From an uncultured Muriicola sp. (GTDB lineage: Bacteria > Bacteroidota > Bacteroidia > Flavobacteriales > Flavobacteriaceae), in contig NZ_CAMYKH010000002.1 of the NCBI RefSeq assembly GCF_947258935.1, positions 1 through 64,000 on the forward strand: 64,000 bases of DNA, in the 5' to 3' direction. The position numbers were made by a program, and so were the translations under genes. The notes below the pieces were generated by a model. It worked only from the letters and a program-made list of their open reading frames with translations. It ran no database searches and had not been told where the DNA came from. The stretch's first letter is position 1, and every line of letters starts with the position of its first letter. This document shows, piece by piece, positions 1 to 8,135 of this stretch.

Positions 1-551
1 GCCAATTCGCAACTTGGATGGTGGAAAGCCCTACAGGTATCGAAGAGTCTATGCAACCGAACAACCATGGTTCCTGGTATAACGCTCAACTCATTCTTTA
101 TGCGCTCTATGGCGAAAACTTCGATCTGGCGCGCAAACAACTTGACGACATGCCTACTCGCATATTTTCCCAGGTCTTCATCGATGGACGCCAACCCCAG
201 GAGCTCATCCGCACTCGGTCGCTAAACTACAGCATTTTCAATGCCCGGGCTCTAATTACTGTGGCCCGTCTTGGTCGCCATCTCAACTACGACCTCTTTG
301 CTTATCGCAGTCTAGAAGGCCGGAGCATAAGGCTTGCAGTAGACTATATGACACCATTTATATTGGGCGAGAAAGAATGGCCTATTATGCAACTTCGGCC
401 CCACAGTAATGAAAGCGCTGCAGAGCTATATTGGAATGCAGCAAAAGGTTTTCAGGATCGCGAATACGCCAATCTGCTACGCAAACTGCCAGAATCCCCT
501 CTTCCATCGTCCATCGTGCAATTACTCGATCCACTGCCTGAAGGCTGGTAA
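1..551 (+). CDS. Alginate lyase family protein, C-terminal part (cut by window start)
   Basis: The frame is open to base 3, reading QFATW before the first ATG at 18, so this is the 3' end of a longer gene and not a 177-aa protein. The visible part resembles the C-terminal half of the alginate_lyase fold (PF05426): an NNHGSWY motif at about residues 15-21, where family members carry catalytic Asn/His residues, followed by helical segments (LILYALYGENFDLARK, LNYDLFAYR, MTPFILGEKEWP) expected of an alpha/alpha toroid. Family members cleave alginate or related polyuronates by beta-elimination, usually in the periplasm or outside the cell. The N-terminus and any signal peptide lie outside the window. 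The assignment is by motif recognition; substrate is uncertain. Confidence 0.8.
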   Translation, partial: QFATWMVESPTGIEESMQPNNHGSWYNAQLILYALYGENFDLARKQLDDMPTRIFSQVFIDGRQPQELIRTRSLNYSIFNARALITVARLGRHLNYDLFAYRSLEGRSIRLAVDYMTPFILGEKEWPIMQLRPHSNESAAELYWNAAKGFQDREYANLLRKLPESPLPSSIVQLLDPLPEGW

Positions 552-747
552 ACCCAGCCTGCCCTTCCGTGATTCTCCTCTAAGCGGGTGCGGGTCAATA
601 ATCAGATCTCCTTAGAAACCTTACTATCCCTATTTAGAGGTTCACCGCAATCGGGATATATGATTAATTGCTGATTATTTTGAATATCCTATAAATAATT
701 AATACTTTAAAAGTGTGTTTTAATCATATAATAGACATTGGTCTGTG

Positions 748-1215
748 ATGAGAAATAAAGACAACTTTGATCGGCTAAAGGCGAAATCGCATATAACATT
801 GATGCTCCTCTTTGTAATAGGAACATGCTGCAGTATGAGGCTTAATGCGCAAACGAATCCATCTATTGATGAATTGCATAATTACTTTAACAACCAGCAG
901 TTACTCCTCACATATAGGGAAGGTGAGGTTTTGTATGGGACCTATTATTTTATAGAAGTTCATTATTGCCCCAATGGGTATTATGGTTTATACGGAAATA
1001 CGGTAAAGCGAACGGTATTGGGTAATGAGCAAAAATCTAACTGGCAAGAATACGGTACCTGGAAGATCATCAACCAAAACAATATTAACGGTATCTTATA
1101 TATTCCCACCAATGGCAACCAACAGTTTTATCCCCTCTATAAATTGGCCAATGGAGATCTTTTTATTAATGAAGGGGTAACCATTGTGAATCAAGGATCG
1201 GCAATTTGTCAATAA
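748..1215 (+). CDS. Hypothetical secreted protein
   Basis: I do not recognise a family. The track starts at GTG 745, but the next codon is ATG (748), which I prefer. A charged N-terminus is followed by a hydrophobic stretch (ITLMLLFVIGTCC) and a likely signal peptidase I site near LNAQ, so the mature protein of about 120 residues should be exported. The mature part is rich in Tyr, Asn and Gly, with three Cys in total, and looks like a small beta-rich protein (YGTYYFIEVHY, YGTWKIIN, NGILYIPTNG). No neighbour suggests a function. Confidence 0.6.
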   Translation: MRNKDNFDRLKAKSHITLMLLFVIGTCCSMRLNAQTNPSIDELHNYFNNQQLLLTYREGEVLYGTYYFIEVHYCPNGYYGLYGNTVKRTVLGNEQKSNWQEYGTWKIINQNNINGILYIPTNGNQQFYPLYKLANGDLFINEGVTIVNQGSAICQ

Positions 1216-1217
1216 GC

Positions 1218-2087
1218 CTATAAACTGGCAACTAACTTCCTGCCTCCCTTATACACCAGCAGCACCAGAAAGCCGGTTAGAAGTCCGACAACAAATTCAT
1301 AGATGAGATCCGGGAGCCATGGAAAGGGGTTGTGCAAAAAAGACAGGTTATGGGCAAAGATGCCGCCCGAGACCAGCAGCAGTGCTATAGTACCAATAAC
1401 GGCCAGTGATTTGATCACCCAGGGCAGGGCATTCACAAAAAACCGCCCTATGATATCAGAAATACTGTTGTCTTCACCGTTTAATTTTATTAGTCGGGTT
1501 CCAAACTCATCCATTCTTACGATCAATGCCACAATACCATACACCCCTACCGTAGCCAGCAGCGCTATAAAGGTCACTACCAGGATCTGAGTGGTTAAGG
1601 GCTTGTTGAGAACAGTTCCTAATGCGATGATCACAATTTCGATAGACAAGATAAAATCGGTGAGGATGGCCGACTTTATCTTGGCCTTTTCCATTATAAG
1701 GATGTCCTTTTTCTCGATCGGCTTGAGATCGGCAGGAATGCGGGCATGTTCATGTGGCACAAAGAATTCGTAGATCTTTTCGGCCCCTTCATAAGCGAGA
1801 TACAGGCCGCCAAGTACCAGGATGACGATCACTGCCCAGGGTAAAAAGGCACTTAAAAGAAAGGCAATGGGCAGGATGATTATTTTATTGAGCAGCGAGC
1901 CTTTGGTGATGGCCCAAAGCACCGGAAGTTCTCGTTTGGAGGCAAAGCCGGAAGCTTTTTCTGCGTTTACGGCCAGATCATCTCCTAAAATTCCCGCCGT
2001 TTTTTCGGTGGCAACTTTGCTCATGGAGGCAACATCATCTAGCAGCGTAGCTACATCATCTAAAATTGCAAAAAATCCTGAGGCCAT
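1218..2087 (-). CDS. DUF808 family inner-membrane protein (YedI-like)
   Basis: This is an integral membrane protein of the DUF808/YedI family, whose function is unknown. It starts with the family's MASGFFAILDDVATLLDDVA signature and has the usual length (289 aa). Hydrophobic helices lie near residues 65-105, 140-185 and 215-285, and a hydrophilic stretch around 108-135 contains HEHARIP. The ATG at 2087 is preceded by a Bacteroidota-type -7 box (see 2104-2111). It appears monocistronic and converges on the small secreted protein upstream in the window. Confidence 0.85.
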   Translation of the reverse strand: MASGFFAILDDVATLLDDVASMSKVATEKTAGILGDDLAVNAEKASGFASKRELPVLWAITKGSLLNKIIILPIAFLLSAFLPWAVIVILVLGGLYLAYEGAEKIYEFFVPHEHARIPADLKPIEKKDILIMEKAKIKSAILTDFILSIEIVIIALGTVLNKPLTTQILVVTFIALLATVGVYGIVALIVRMDEFGTRLIKLNGEDNSISDIIGRFFVNALPWVIKSLAVIGTIALLLVSGGIFAHNLSFLHNPFPWLPDLIYEFVVGLLTGFLVLLVYKGGRKLVASL

Positions 2088-2103
2088 CTTTTTGTTTAAA
2101 GGT

Positions 2104-2111
2104 CAAAGATA
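2104..2111 (-). promoter_or_regulatory. Putative -7 promoter box of the DUF808 gene
   Basis: On the minus strand this reads TATCTTTG, an exact match to the Bacteroidota TAnnTTTG element, 16 nt before the ATG at 2087. The -33 position shows TTTA, not TTTG, so the box is only partly supported. Confidence 0.5.
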
Positions 2112-2162
2112 ATTCAGGATCTTTAATTAGCTAAATGCATGGAATAAAAGGTGGTAAATGTC

Positions 2163-2182
2163 AGGTCGAGCGGAGTCGAAGG
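2163..2182. repeat. Short dispersed repeat (TCGAGCGGAGTCGA type)
   Basis: The sequence GGTCGAGCGGAGTCGAAGG has TCGA arms around a GCGGAG core. The same motif is widespread between genes in many bacterial genomes. Only this single copy was noticed in the window; family membership is from memory. Confidence 0.5.
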
Positions 2183-2408
2183 GATTATTTTTTCGGGGTT
2201 TCTATTTACGGTTTCCTCAGTGATTAATAGATTTTAACATGTATGCTGAAATTTCGGTCCAGTTCTCTGTTTTATATTGATAATCAAATAGTTACTAATA
2301 TATTTTGCATCATAAAATTGCATTGCGTAAGAAAATGAGCATGAGAAGTGTCATATTTTAGGTGAAATTTCGTTTCATATATATATTCTTGGTATTAATA
2401 GAACATAT

Positions 2409-2831
2409 ATGAAAAAAATTGCATTGTTACTTTTTCTTTTGATCATTAGTTGTGGCAAAGACGATATAGAGACATCCAACATTACATGGGAGGTGAATGG
2501 ACAAGGATTATCTACTAGAATACAAGGCGGGGGATATGGGAATGAATATCAGGTATTTTTACCCTGGACCTCTAGTTTTAAAACGGCAGAAACGGATAAT
2601 TTAGGATTATTCGTAAGGCTAAATGATTCTACCCTGGCAAATGATGGCCTGGAAAGCATCATTTTAAAAATAGATGGGGAAGTTATCGTTGAAAAAACGA
2701 ATTGGATCCATTCTGCCTCTGTTACACCCGGAATGATATTACCAGATGATACGGGTTTATGGTCTTATATAGACGGAGTAGAGGGAAAAAGTTATTCCGC
2801 ACTTCCTCCAACGTCATACGCTTCAGAGTAG
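2409..2831 (+). CDS. Hypothetical lipoprotein
   Basis: This is a small lipoprotein with a classic SPII signal: MKK, a hydrophobic run, then the lipobox LIISC with Cys15 as the lipidation site, followed by GKDD. The mature part of about 125 residues starts with a beta-rich segment (ITWEVNGQG) and has no family I recognise. The negatively charged +2 to +4 residues fit retention or surface display in Bacteroidota, but this is weak evidence. It appears to be a single gene. Confidence 0.65.
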   Translation: MKKIALLLFLLIISCGKDDIETSNITWEVNGQGLSTRIQGGGYGNEYQVFLPWTSSFKTAETDNLGLFVRLNDSTLANDGLESIILKIDGEVIVEKTNWIHSASVTPGMILPDDTGLWSYIDGVEGKSYSALPPTSYASE

Positions 2832-2881
2832 ACAAGTTCTTTGTTGAGGTAGATGTAAGGTAAAATGGATAGTAATAATAT

Positions 2882-3442
2882 TCAATTCAAATTCATCTCA
2901 TGAATCGAAGAGCGTTTAAATAGCATGCTTGATAAATAAAATAGCAGCGCAAAAAATCCACTTAATAGAAAAACTCCAATGACACTGGGTGCCCATGAAA
3001 TTTCTGATGGTGGCCAAATAATTAATGCCGTGATTGGTACCATCATTTGAACAATAGAAGCAACTAATAGTGTAATGGACATTCCCTTCGCTTTAAAACG
3101 CGAAATTAAAGCACCCACTAAACCTACTACGAATACGACACCATATAGAAGGTTAGCATCCTGGTTTTCGCTACCTATTAGTCCCACTGCACCATTTACC
3201 CAAAATAACAAAAAGGCTCCCAGCAAGCCTATTATGAAAGCCATTCTATAGGTTGTCTTTTTTGATTTTCCAGCGATAAGTTCGTATGTAATTCCAATTC
3301 CGAGCAGTACAATCCCCATTAGTATGAAATCTGTTAAATCCCAGTTTACTTCATCAGTAAATTGCATGGCAACAAATGGAACTAGTAAAGCGCAAACCAC
3401 GAATACAAGCCAACCAAAAAGTCTTTTTTTGGATAAAATCAT
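2882..3442 (-). CDS. Hypothetical polytopic membrane protein
   Basis: I do not recognise the family. The 186-aa product is mostly hydrophobic, with about six predicted helices (near residues 8-28, 36-55, 66-88, 96-115, 121-143 and 150-175) and short charged loops such as AGKSKKTT and RFKAKG. The ATG at 3442 is preceded by an AT-rich leader. The VOC gene lies 84 bp upstream on the same strand, so the two could share a transcript, but nothing ties them functionally. Confidence 0.6.
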   Translation of the reverse strand: MILSKKRLFGWLVFVVCALLVPFVAMQFTDEVNWDLTDFILMGIVLLGIGITYELIAGKSKKTTYRMAFIIGLLGAFLLFWVNGAVGLIGSENQDANLLYGVVFVVGLVGALISRFKAKGMSITLLVASIVQMMVPITALIIWPPSEISWAPSVIGVFLLSGFFALLFYLSSMLFKRSSIHEMNLN

Positions 3443-3526
3443 ACTCTAATTTAATCAATTGAATTTTTTTCACAAAATCCTCAGTGTTCAGTCTACATGT
3501 GCCCAATGTTGTATGCTGGCTTTTCA

Positions 3527-3949
3527 CTATTCGTTTTCCGTCCAAGGGTCGTATGAACCAAAGTTCCATATATATTCCTCAGTATCCTTGCATGTATAGC
3601 CGCGTCCACCATATTCTTCATCTTTAATTTCTATTAGAATTTTTGCTCCCGCAGCAACGGCCTTTTCATAGTGTTCATCAATTTTCTCGACTACAATATA
3701 AGGTGCTTGAGTGTTATTTCCGTGGAGGCTTTGGGGCGTTTTTACAAGTTTTCCATATTCGTTTTCATTTTCAGAACCTAACATAATCATGGAATTACCA
3801 TATGTCAGTTGTGCGTGCGTAATGGTATTATTCTCTCCTTCCACTATGAGGTGTTTTTCAAATCCGAATGCGATGCATAGCCAATCAATTGCCGTTCGGG
3901 CATTTTTGTATCGCATTGTCGGGATAATGCATGCTTTATTTTCTTTCAT
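3527..3949 (-). CDS. VOC (glyoxalase/bleomycin resistance) superfamily protein
   Basis: A 140-aa protein of the vicinal oxygen chelate fold, of the PhnB-like type. It begins IIPTMRYKNARTAIDWLCIAFGF, which is the first beta-alpha unit of such proteins (helix of a paired beta-alpha-beta-beta-beta module). HAQLTYGNSMIMLGS follows, and the C-terminal half has VEKIDEHYEKAVAAGAKI and a GGRGYTCKDTEEYIWNFG strand pair. Members are metal-dependent lyases, dioxygenases or binding proteins; the substrate cannot be told from sequence. Confidence 0.8.
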   Translation of the reverse strand: MKENKACIIPTMRYKNARTAIDWLCIAFGFEKHLIVEGENNTITHAQLTYGNSMIMLGSENENEYGKLVKTPQSLHGNNTQAPYIVVEKIDEHYEKAVAAGAKILIEIKDEEYGGRGYTCKDTEEYIWNFGSYDPWTENE

Positions 3950-4324
3950 ATTTATTTGATTCGTTTTCTACAAGTACAAGTTACAGCAAAGTGGTTATTT
4001 TGTTCCTTATCGATTAAGGAAAGTTCGTTTTATATACGTACTAAAATAGCCTTTATCCCAAAATCATCCACAGATATGAGTTGTTATTTGGAATCTTTAC
4101 CCCATACACATAATCTAATTATGTAGAATTTATTAAAATGCTGTCCCAACCACCTGTTGGAATGGTTTAAACTCAATAACCACAAGGATTTTAAATGATT
4201 TTGCAAGATTCTACTATATATAAACTTGCCATCTTTTATAGGCCTTTTAAGGAACTATGAGATAAGTCATAGATTGCAATATATTGTAGCCTCAACTTTG
4301 TAGAAATATTTAAAATCAAGTGTT

Positions 4325-4408
4325 ATGACTTTATTTTTAACCGCAATAATGGGAATGATAGCCATAGTTTTAGTGGTCTCAATCGTAGATAGTATTTCTG
4401 ACAAATAA
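4325..4408 (+). CDS. Possible 27-aa membrane peptide
   Basis: ATG at 4325 to TAA at 4408 encodes MTLFLTAIMGMIAIVLVVSI followed by VDSISDK. This is one hydrophobic helix long enough to span a membrane plus a short polar tail. It is too short for the ORF track and has no obvious Shine-Dalgarno sequence, which is normal in Bacteroidota. It could be a real single-helix micropeptide or chance; conservation would decide. Confidence 0.3.
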   Translation: MTLFLTAIMGMIAIVLVVSIVDSISDK

Positions 4409-4547
4409 CATATAAGTAATATTCGGGACAGACACCCTGCTAGCCAGAACGTCACCTTGAGTGTCTGCGATATGTAAACATGCCATTGGTATGGGTGTCG
4501 AGATATGACATTATGTTCAGGTAAAATCTTTAAGAGTTTCACAACAA

Positions 4548-4581
4548 ATAACCCCCTGCACTTTATGGCGCAGGGGGTTAT
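4548..4581 (-). terminator. Terminator of mscL (first copy)
   Basis: A perfect 12-bp stem, ATAACCCCCTGC against GCAGGGGGTTAT, with a 10-nt loop, sits 26 bp past the mscL stop codon. It is a strong hairpin; on the minus strand it is followed by TTGTTG and not a pure T run. Confidence 0.75.
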
Positions 4582-4607
4582 CTAATTCTTCTTTTTATGT
4601 AAGAGAT

Positions 4608-5012
4608 CTATCTCTTCTTCAAAAGGTCTCGTATATCAGCCAGAAGATCTTCTTGTGAAGGTCCTGCCGGTGCCGGAGGCGGTGGTGGCGTTTTTGTTTT
4701 ATTGTATGCCTTTACGATCATAAACAACACAAAACCTACTATGATAAGGTTCACGATGGTATTCATCCATGCCCCATAACGAATGGCATTTTCTGCAACA
4801 GCACCTGCTTCTCCTGCAACACCAGAGGCCTCGGTTAACACGTACTTCAGACTTGCAAAATCTGCACCGCCGGCAAATTCCCCTACTACGGGCATAACGA
4901 TGTCGTTTACAAATCCGTTAACCACAAGCCCAACGGCCCCGGCCAAAATAACTGCGACGGCAAATTCAATTACATTGCCGGTCATGATAAAATTTTTAAA
5001 TTCTTTTAGCAT
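4608..5012 (-). CDS. mscL: Large-conductance mechanosensitive channel MscL
   Basis: MscL forms a homopentameric inner-membrane channel that opens under membrane tension to release solutes during osmotic downshock. The 134-aa length is typical. The N-terminal FKNFIMTGNVIEFAVAVILAGA gives the amphipathic S1 helix and pore-lining TM1. A periplasmic loop (about 45-75) and TM2 (about 80-103, MNTIVNLIIVGFVLFMIVKA) follow, then a proline run (PPPPPAP) and the C-terminal helix EDLLADIRDLLKKR. It is the last gene of a minus-strand group led by an ECF sigma factor and an MscS-type channel. A near-identical paralog sits at 45475-45879 (14 substitutions by eye). Confidence 0.97.
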   Translation of the reverse strand: MLKEFKNFIMTGNVIEFAVAVILAGAVGLVVNGFVNDIVMPVVGEFAGGADFASLKYVLTEASGVAGEAGAVAENAIRYGAWMNTIVNLIIVGFVLFMIVKAYNKTKTPPPPPAPAGPSQEDLLADIRDLLKKR

Positions 5013-5083
5013 TAGTTCTACTAGTTTAAATGATTAATAAAATATTTAGTTAATAAATGGAATTCTTATTTATTCTGATTTTG

Positions 5084-6010
5084 CTAGAACGCATAACTCA
5101 AGCCTACCGTCCAATAGGTTTGAAGCTCATTGTCTACCGTATCAAAAGTATCTGTGGTATTCCCCAAGGTATTGACGGAATAGTTCAAAGCTTCCTGCTT
5201 GTTGTTCCGCAATCCAAAATCGAAACCAACACCTATCATCTTCCATAAGGTATAGGAGAAGGAATTGGTCCACGTCCAGTTGCTGAGATCCCCGCTTTCA
5301 TAACTTTGAAATAAGGAGAGGTTGCTCTTAAAATTTACGGCCCCTATGCTTCTGGTGTAATCTGCCACTATCTTAGCTCCCAGGGAAGAATTGAAAATGG
5401 CGTCTTCTTTGCTAAATACAAAGTTGTAGTTCAATGGGTGGATCACCACCACAAGATCATCGCAAGGAGTCCAGGTACCCCCAACCCCAATATCGAGATA
5501 TCCGGGATCGTTAAAATTGTTCAGGATAGTTGTTCTGTACTCTCCCAGGGTAGAGATGGCAAACTTCTCGCTGATTTTTCTACCGTAGAGGGAAGTAATA
5601 TTAAAGACATCGGTGGCTTCCCTAAAACTATCATCGTCCGTAGGATCGTCCTTGTCATCAATTTTTACCCAGTTTAAATTTACGTTAGCGGCATTTCTCC
5701 AGAAGAACTTATCTTCCTTTAAATTAGCAAAGGCATTTACAGTAAATCCAATATTACCGGCCGAGTTATTCGGAAAGCCCTGAGAATACCAGTTGTTAAA
5801 ACTAGACAGGTTTACCCCAATTGTCCCAAAGGCGCCTTTTTTCCATCCCGGGAGGGCATTGATCTGACCTTGAATAGCATCTACCCGCCCCTGAATGGCG
5901 TTAATAGAGTCCTTTTTAAGTGCCTGTGTGGCTTTTAATTCAGCTGCTGTTTGGGCGTAGGTAAACACACCTCCCATCACAAAAAGAGCTAACAGTATTA
6001 ATTTTTTCAT
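5084..6010 (-). CDS. DUF3078 domain outer-membrane-type protein
   Basis: A Bacteroidota-specific DUF3078 protein of unknown function. A signal peptide (MKKLILLALFVMGGVFTYAQ) is followed by a short helical, possibly coiled segment (residues 22-55, LKATQALKKDSINAIQGRVD). The rest alternates aromatic beta strands and ends in Tyr-Ala-Phe, as outer-membrane beta-barrels do (TVGLSYAF). It contains family-like stretches such as NLSSFNNWYSQGFPNNSAG and LGEYRTTILNNFNDPGYLDIGVGGTWTP. It lies 71 bp upstream of mscL and 40 bp downstream of the DUF1508 gene on the same strand, so co-transcription is plausible. Confidence 0.85.
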   Translation of the reverse strand: MKKLILLALFVMGGVFTYAQTAAELKATQALKKDSINAIQGRVDAIQGQINALPGWKKGAFGTIGVNLSSFNNWYSQGFPNNSAGNIGFTVNAFANLKEDKFFWRNAANVNLNWVKIDDKDDPTDDDSFREATDVFNITSLYGRKISEKFAISTLGEYRTTILNNFNDPGYLDIGVGGTWTPCDDLVVVIHPLNYNFVFSKEDAIFNSSLGAKIVADYTRSIGAVNFKSNLSLFQSYESGDLSNWTWTNSFSYTLWKMIGVGFDFGLRNNKQEALNYSVNTLGNTTDTFDTVDNELQTYWTVGLSYAF

Positions 6011-6050
6011 CGTTTTTGTTTTAATAGTTATTTTAAATTGTTTTTAATTT

Positions 6051-6380
6051 CTAGGAGTTATCCTCTATAGGCGCACCAATAGCATTTTTCTTTACTGAAG
6101 CGATCCCATTTTCCATTCCGGCAGTGTTGCTATACATTTCACTGGTGCCAATGATCTGTCCGTTAGTTGCCTTTAAAGTGAAATAAGGGCTGCCATCTTT
6201 GGCTGTTTTACGATCATACCTTTTATCATCTTTGGCATTTCTTTCTACCGAGCTGATGCCTTTCTTGCAACCCGACATGGATTTGTAAGATTGGCTGCTT
6301 AAGATCACCTGTCCGTTCGAAGCTTTAAGGTCGAACTTACACAGACCCGATTTTGTTTTTTTAATTTCAAATTTTCCCAT
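6051..6380 (-). CDS. YegP-family protein, two DUF1508 repeats
   Basis: A 109-aa protein built from two DUF1508 units: KFDLKASNGQVILSSQSYKS...GISSVERNA and YFTLKATNGQIIGTSEMYSN...GIASVKKNA. Each repeat is about 48 residues and pairs to give the known beta-beta-alpha dimer-like YegP fold. The function is unknown; there is no signal peptide, so it is probably cytoplasmic. It lies between the MscS-type channel and the DUF3078 gene on the same strand. Confidence 0.9.
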   Translation of the reverse strand: MGKFEIKKTKSGLCKFDLKASNGQVILSSQSYKSMSGCKKGISSVERNAKDDKRYDRKTAKDGSPYFTLKATNGQIIGTSEMYSNTAGMENGIASVKKNAIGAPIEDNS

Positions 6381-6469
6381 TTTAATTTCTATTATTAATT
6401 ACACAAATTGTTGATTATAGTTGATCTTAACGAACGTCATGGTCCGGGCCGGCCGCTCGCTATTCCGCA

Positions 6470-7288
6470 CTATTTTATTTCTACTTTATTTTGAACCAGA
6501 TCCTTAATGGGGATCACTATCCTGGCGGTTTTGGTTTTTACCGTTACCGAGATACCGTCTATAGCTTCTATGGTACCTTCTATTTTCTTTGTTTTGATAG
6601 AATCTCCCACGGCATATGTTTTACGGGCGTAGAAGGTGGTGAGCAGGTCTGCCACCACTTCCCTGGATCCCAGACCTAAACCAATGGCAAACGCCAGGAG
6701 AAAGGCCCCTATGATCATAGTAATATTGCCGGTGATGATCTCCGTATCTATCCCGGCCTGGTTTAGCGCGGTTACCAATACAAAAATGATGATCATATAG
6801 TACACAATGCCGCTAATTATCTTTGACCCGCTCATGCCCATGGATTCGAAAATCCCGATCAATGCTTTCCGGATCAATTTGGCGGCAAACATCCCTATCA
6901 TAAAAATAACGACGGCACTAAGCAGCACAGGTAAGTAGCGCAACAGGTTTGAGATCTCGGTTGAAATAACCGTTAGGCCCATTATTTCGGCGGCTACTAT
7001 GATAAAAGTGATCCATAAGATCCCTTTTACAAAGCCTATTAATATCTTGGACACATCTACTTTTACATTGCTTTTCTCTCCAAATAATTTGGCGTCATTG
7101 ATCTTTTCAGATACGTTATCTATCCGGGCTATTCGCAAGATCTTTCTCAAAATAAACGAGGTGATCTTAATGATGATCCATGCCAGGAGCAGAACAATGA
7201 TGGCGCCTATGATTCCGGGGAGTGCAGAGACGATATCCTGAAGGATAGATTTGAGGGATTCTGATGCTAAGCTTCCAATTGTTTCCAT
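6470..7288 (-). CDS. MscS-type small-conductance mechanosensitive channel (TM_helix repeats)
   Basis: A 272-aa inner-membrane protein of the CmpX-like group. It has a first helix (IVSALPGIIGAIIVLLLAWIII) typical of the conserved TM_helix family, further helices near 85-110, 118-140, 158-180 and 188-210, and then a short MscS-like beta domain (KTYAVGDSIKTKKIEGTIEAI...IVIPIKDLV). The glycine-rich LGLGSREVVADLL segment matches the pore/beta-domain junction of MscS proteins. The C-terminal alpha/beta vestibule of classic MscS is absent. It sits 29 bp after the 62-aa gene that is coupled to the sigma factor, so it is probably part of that operon. Confidence 0.85.
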   Translation of the reverse strand: METIGSLASESLKSILQDIVSALPGIIGAIIVLLLAWIIIKITSFILRKILRIARIDNVSEKINDAKLFGEKSNVKVDVSKILIGFVKGILWITFIIVAAEIMGLTVISTEISNLLRYLPVLLSAVVIFMIGMFAAKLIRKALIGIFESMGMSGSKIISGIVYYMIIIFVLVTALNQAGIDTEIITGNITMIIGAFLLAFAIGLGLGSREVVADLLTTFYARKTYAVGDSIKTKKIEGTIEAIDGISVTVKTKTARIVIPIKDLVQNKVEIK

Positions 7289-7317
7289 AATTTTAGTGAG
7301 ATTAGATAGTTAGTTTG

Positions 7318-7506
7318 TTAGTTTTTACGACGGGTTTTAAACATGCCAGACAGCACCTCTTTAACGTTAAGGGTGAACAGGGAGGCCAGGTCCATAATAA
7401 GTTTGGCTGTGGCAACATCATTCATCACCTTTGTTTTAAGGTTAGGGGGAGCCTCCTTTATTAATTTACCCAGATCTTTAAACGGATTTTGTTTGTTATC
7501 TGCCAT
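7318..7506 (-). CDS. 62-aa protein translationally coupled to the ECF sigma factor
   Basis: The start codon overlaps the sigma-factor stop by one base (TAATG), a classic coupling arrangement. The product is MADNKQNPFKDLGKLIKEAPPNLKTKVMNDVATAKLIMDLASLFTLNVKEVLSGMFKTRRKN. It is basic at the C-terminus and lacks a clear transmembrane helix, although residues 34-58 are amphipathic. I recognise no family; it does not look like a ZAS-type anti-sigma factor. Its position between the sigma factor and an MscS-type channel suggests a regulatory or accessory role. That is inference. Confidence 0.7.
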   Translation of the reverse strand: MADNKQNPFKDLGKLIKEAPPNLKTKVMNDVATAKLIMDLASLFTLNVKEVLSGMFKTRRKN

Positions 7507-8135
7507 TATGGGGTTGCATTATAGGTTTCTATTAGTCTTAACTTCGCCCTTTTCAGTCGCATTTTTACAGCACTTTCACCAATATTCAGAATGGCACAAA
7601 GTTCTTTGATGGGAACATCATCCTGATATTTCAGCAGCAAAATGGCTTTATCTTCCGGGGCTATTTGTTCCAATACTCTTTTTAGCTTGTCTGTTCGCAT
7701 ATGAAATAAGCTTCTATCCTCTACATTTATGGACAAACTAGCATCGGTATCCTCCAGCTTTTCCCATTTCTCACTCATTTTCCGCTCTTTGTTCCTGTTC
7801 ACATAGTTGACACAAAAATTATAGGTTAAGGCATACACCCAACTAGAGAATTTAGACGCGCCTCTAAAACTTCCCATTTTAACGTATATCATAAGAAAAA
7901 CATCCTGTGTGAGATCTGCGGCCTCATCCTCCGACCTTGAAAAACCTGCACATTTAGTATAGACCTTATTTGCATACCTGTCATAAATAATACCGAATAA
8001 AAGGGTGTTTTTAGTCTCAATGATCGTTTTAACCAATTCCTCGTCCGTAAGGCTGCGATACGGATTTTCATCTGTTAAATCAGACTTATATCGATCACCG
8101 ATTAATACAAGAAACAGTTTTTTGAGTATGGTCAC
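7506..8135 (-). CDS. RNA polymerase ECF-type sigma-70 factor
   Basis: A 209-aa extracytoplasmic-function sigma factor. Region 2 is seen at about residues 45-115 (GIIYDRYANKVYTKC...EDEAADLTQDVFLMIYVKMGSFRGASKFSSWVYALTYNFCVNY). Region 4 is at about 150-205 (ILLLKYQDDVPIKELCAILNIGESAVKMRLKRAK). The start is a GTG at 8135; an in-frame TAG just upstream excludes a longer form. It is the first gene of a minus-strand set encoding two mechanosensitive channels and envelope proteins, so it may respond to envelope or osmotic stress. No transmembrane anti-sigma gene is adjacent. Confidence 0.92.
   Translation of the reverse strand: MTILKKLFLVLIGDRYKSDLTDENPYRSLTDEELVKTIIETKNTLLFGIIYDRYANKVYTKCAGFSRSEDEAADLTQDVFLMIYVKMGSFRGASKFSSWVYALTYNFCVNYVNRNKERKMSEKWEKLEDTDASLSINVEDRSLFHMRTDKLKRVLEQIAPEDKAILLLKYQDDVPIKELCAILNIGESAVKMRLKRAKLRLIETYNATP

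Larger units (their letters stand above)
2088..2408. other. Intergenic region with a dispersed repeat motif
   Basis: No gene is seen between the divergent DUF808 and lipoprotein genes. The region holds the DUF808 promoter box and, at about 2163-2182, the motif GGTCGAGCGGAGTCGAAGG. I know this motif as an abundant short dispersed repeat in many Bacteroidota genomes. The remainder is AT-rich and probably carries the promoter of the gene at 2409. Confidence 0.5.
3950..4607. other. Long intergenic region
   Basis: About 650 bp lie between the VOC gene and mscL. They contain the mscL terminator (4548-4581) and one candidate 27-aa hydrophobic reading frame (4325-4408). The 91-aa minus-strand ORF at 4267-4542 overlaps that frame and looks like noise. 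Nothing else was recognised. Confidence 0.5.

Noticed and set aside
1303-2112. Plus-strand ORFs opposite DUF808
   Set aside because: They are antisense shadows of a clear membrane-protein family gene.
3354-3569. 71-aa minus-strand ORF between the membrane protein and VOC genes
   Set aside because: It overlaps the starts of two better-supported genes and lacks any recognisable feature.
4267-4542. 91-aa minus-strand ORF in the 3.9-4.6 kb gap
   Set aside because: It overlaps a plausible small plus-strand frame, has no domain or normal composition and appears to be chance.
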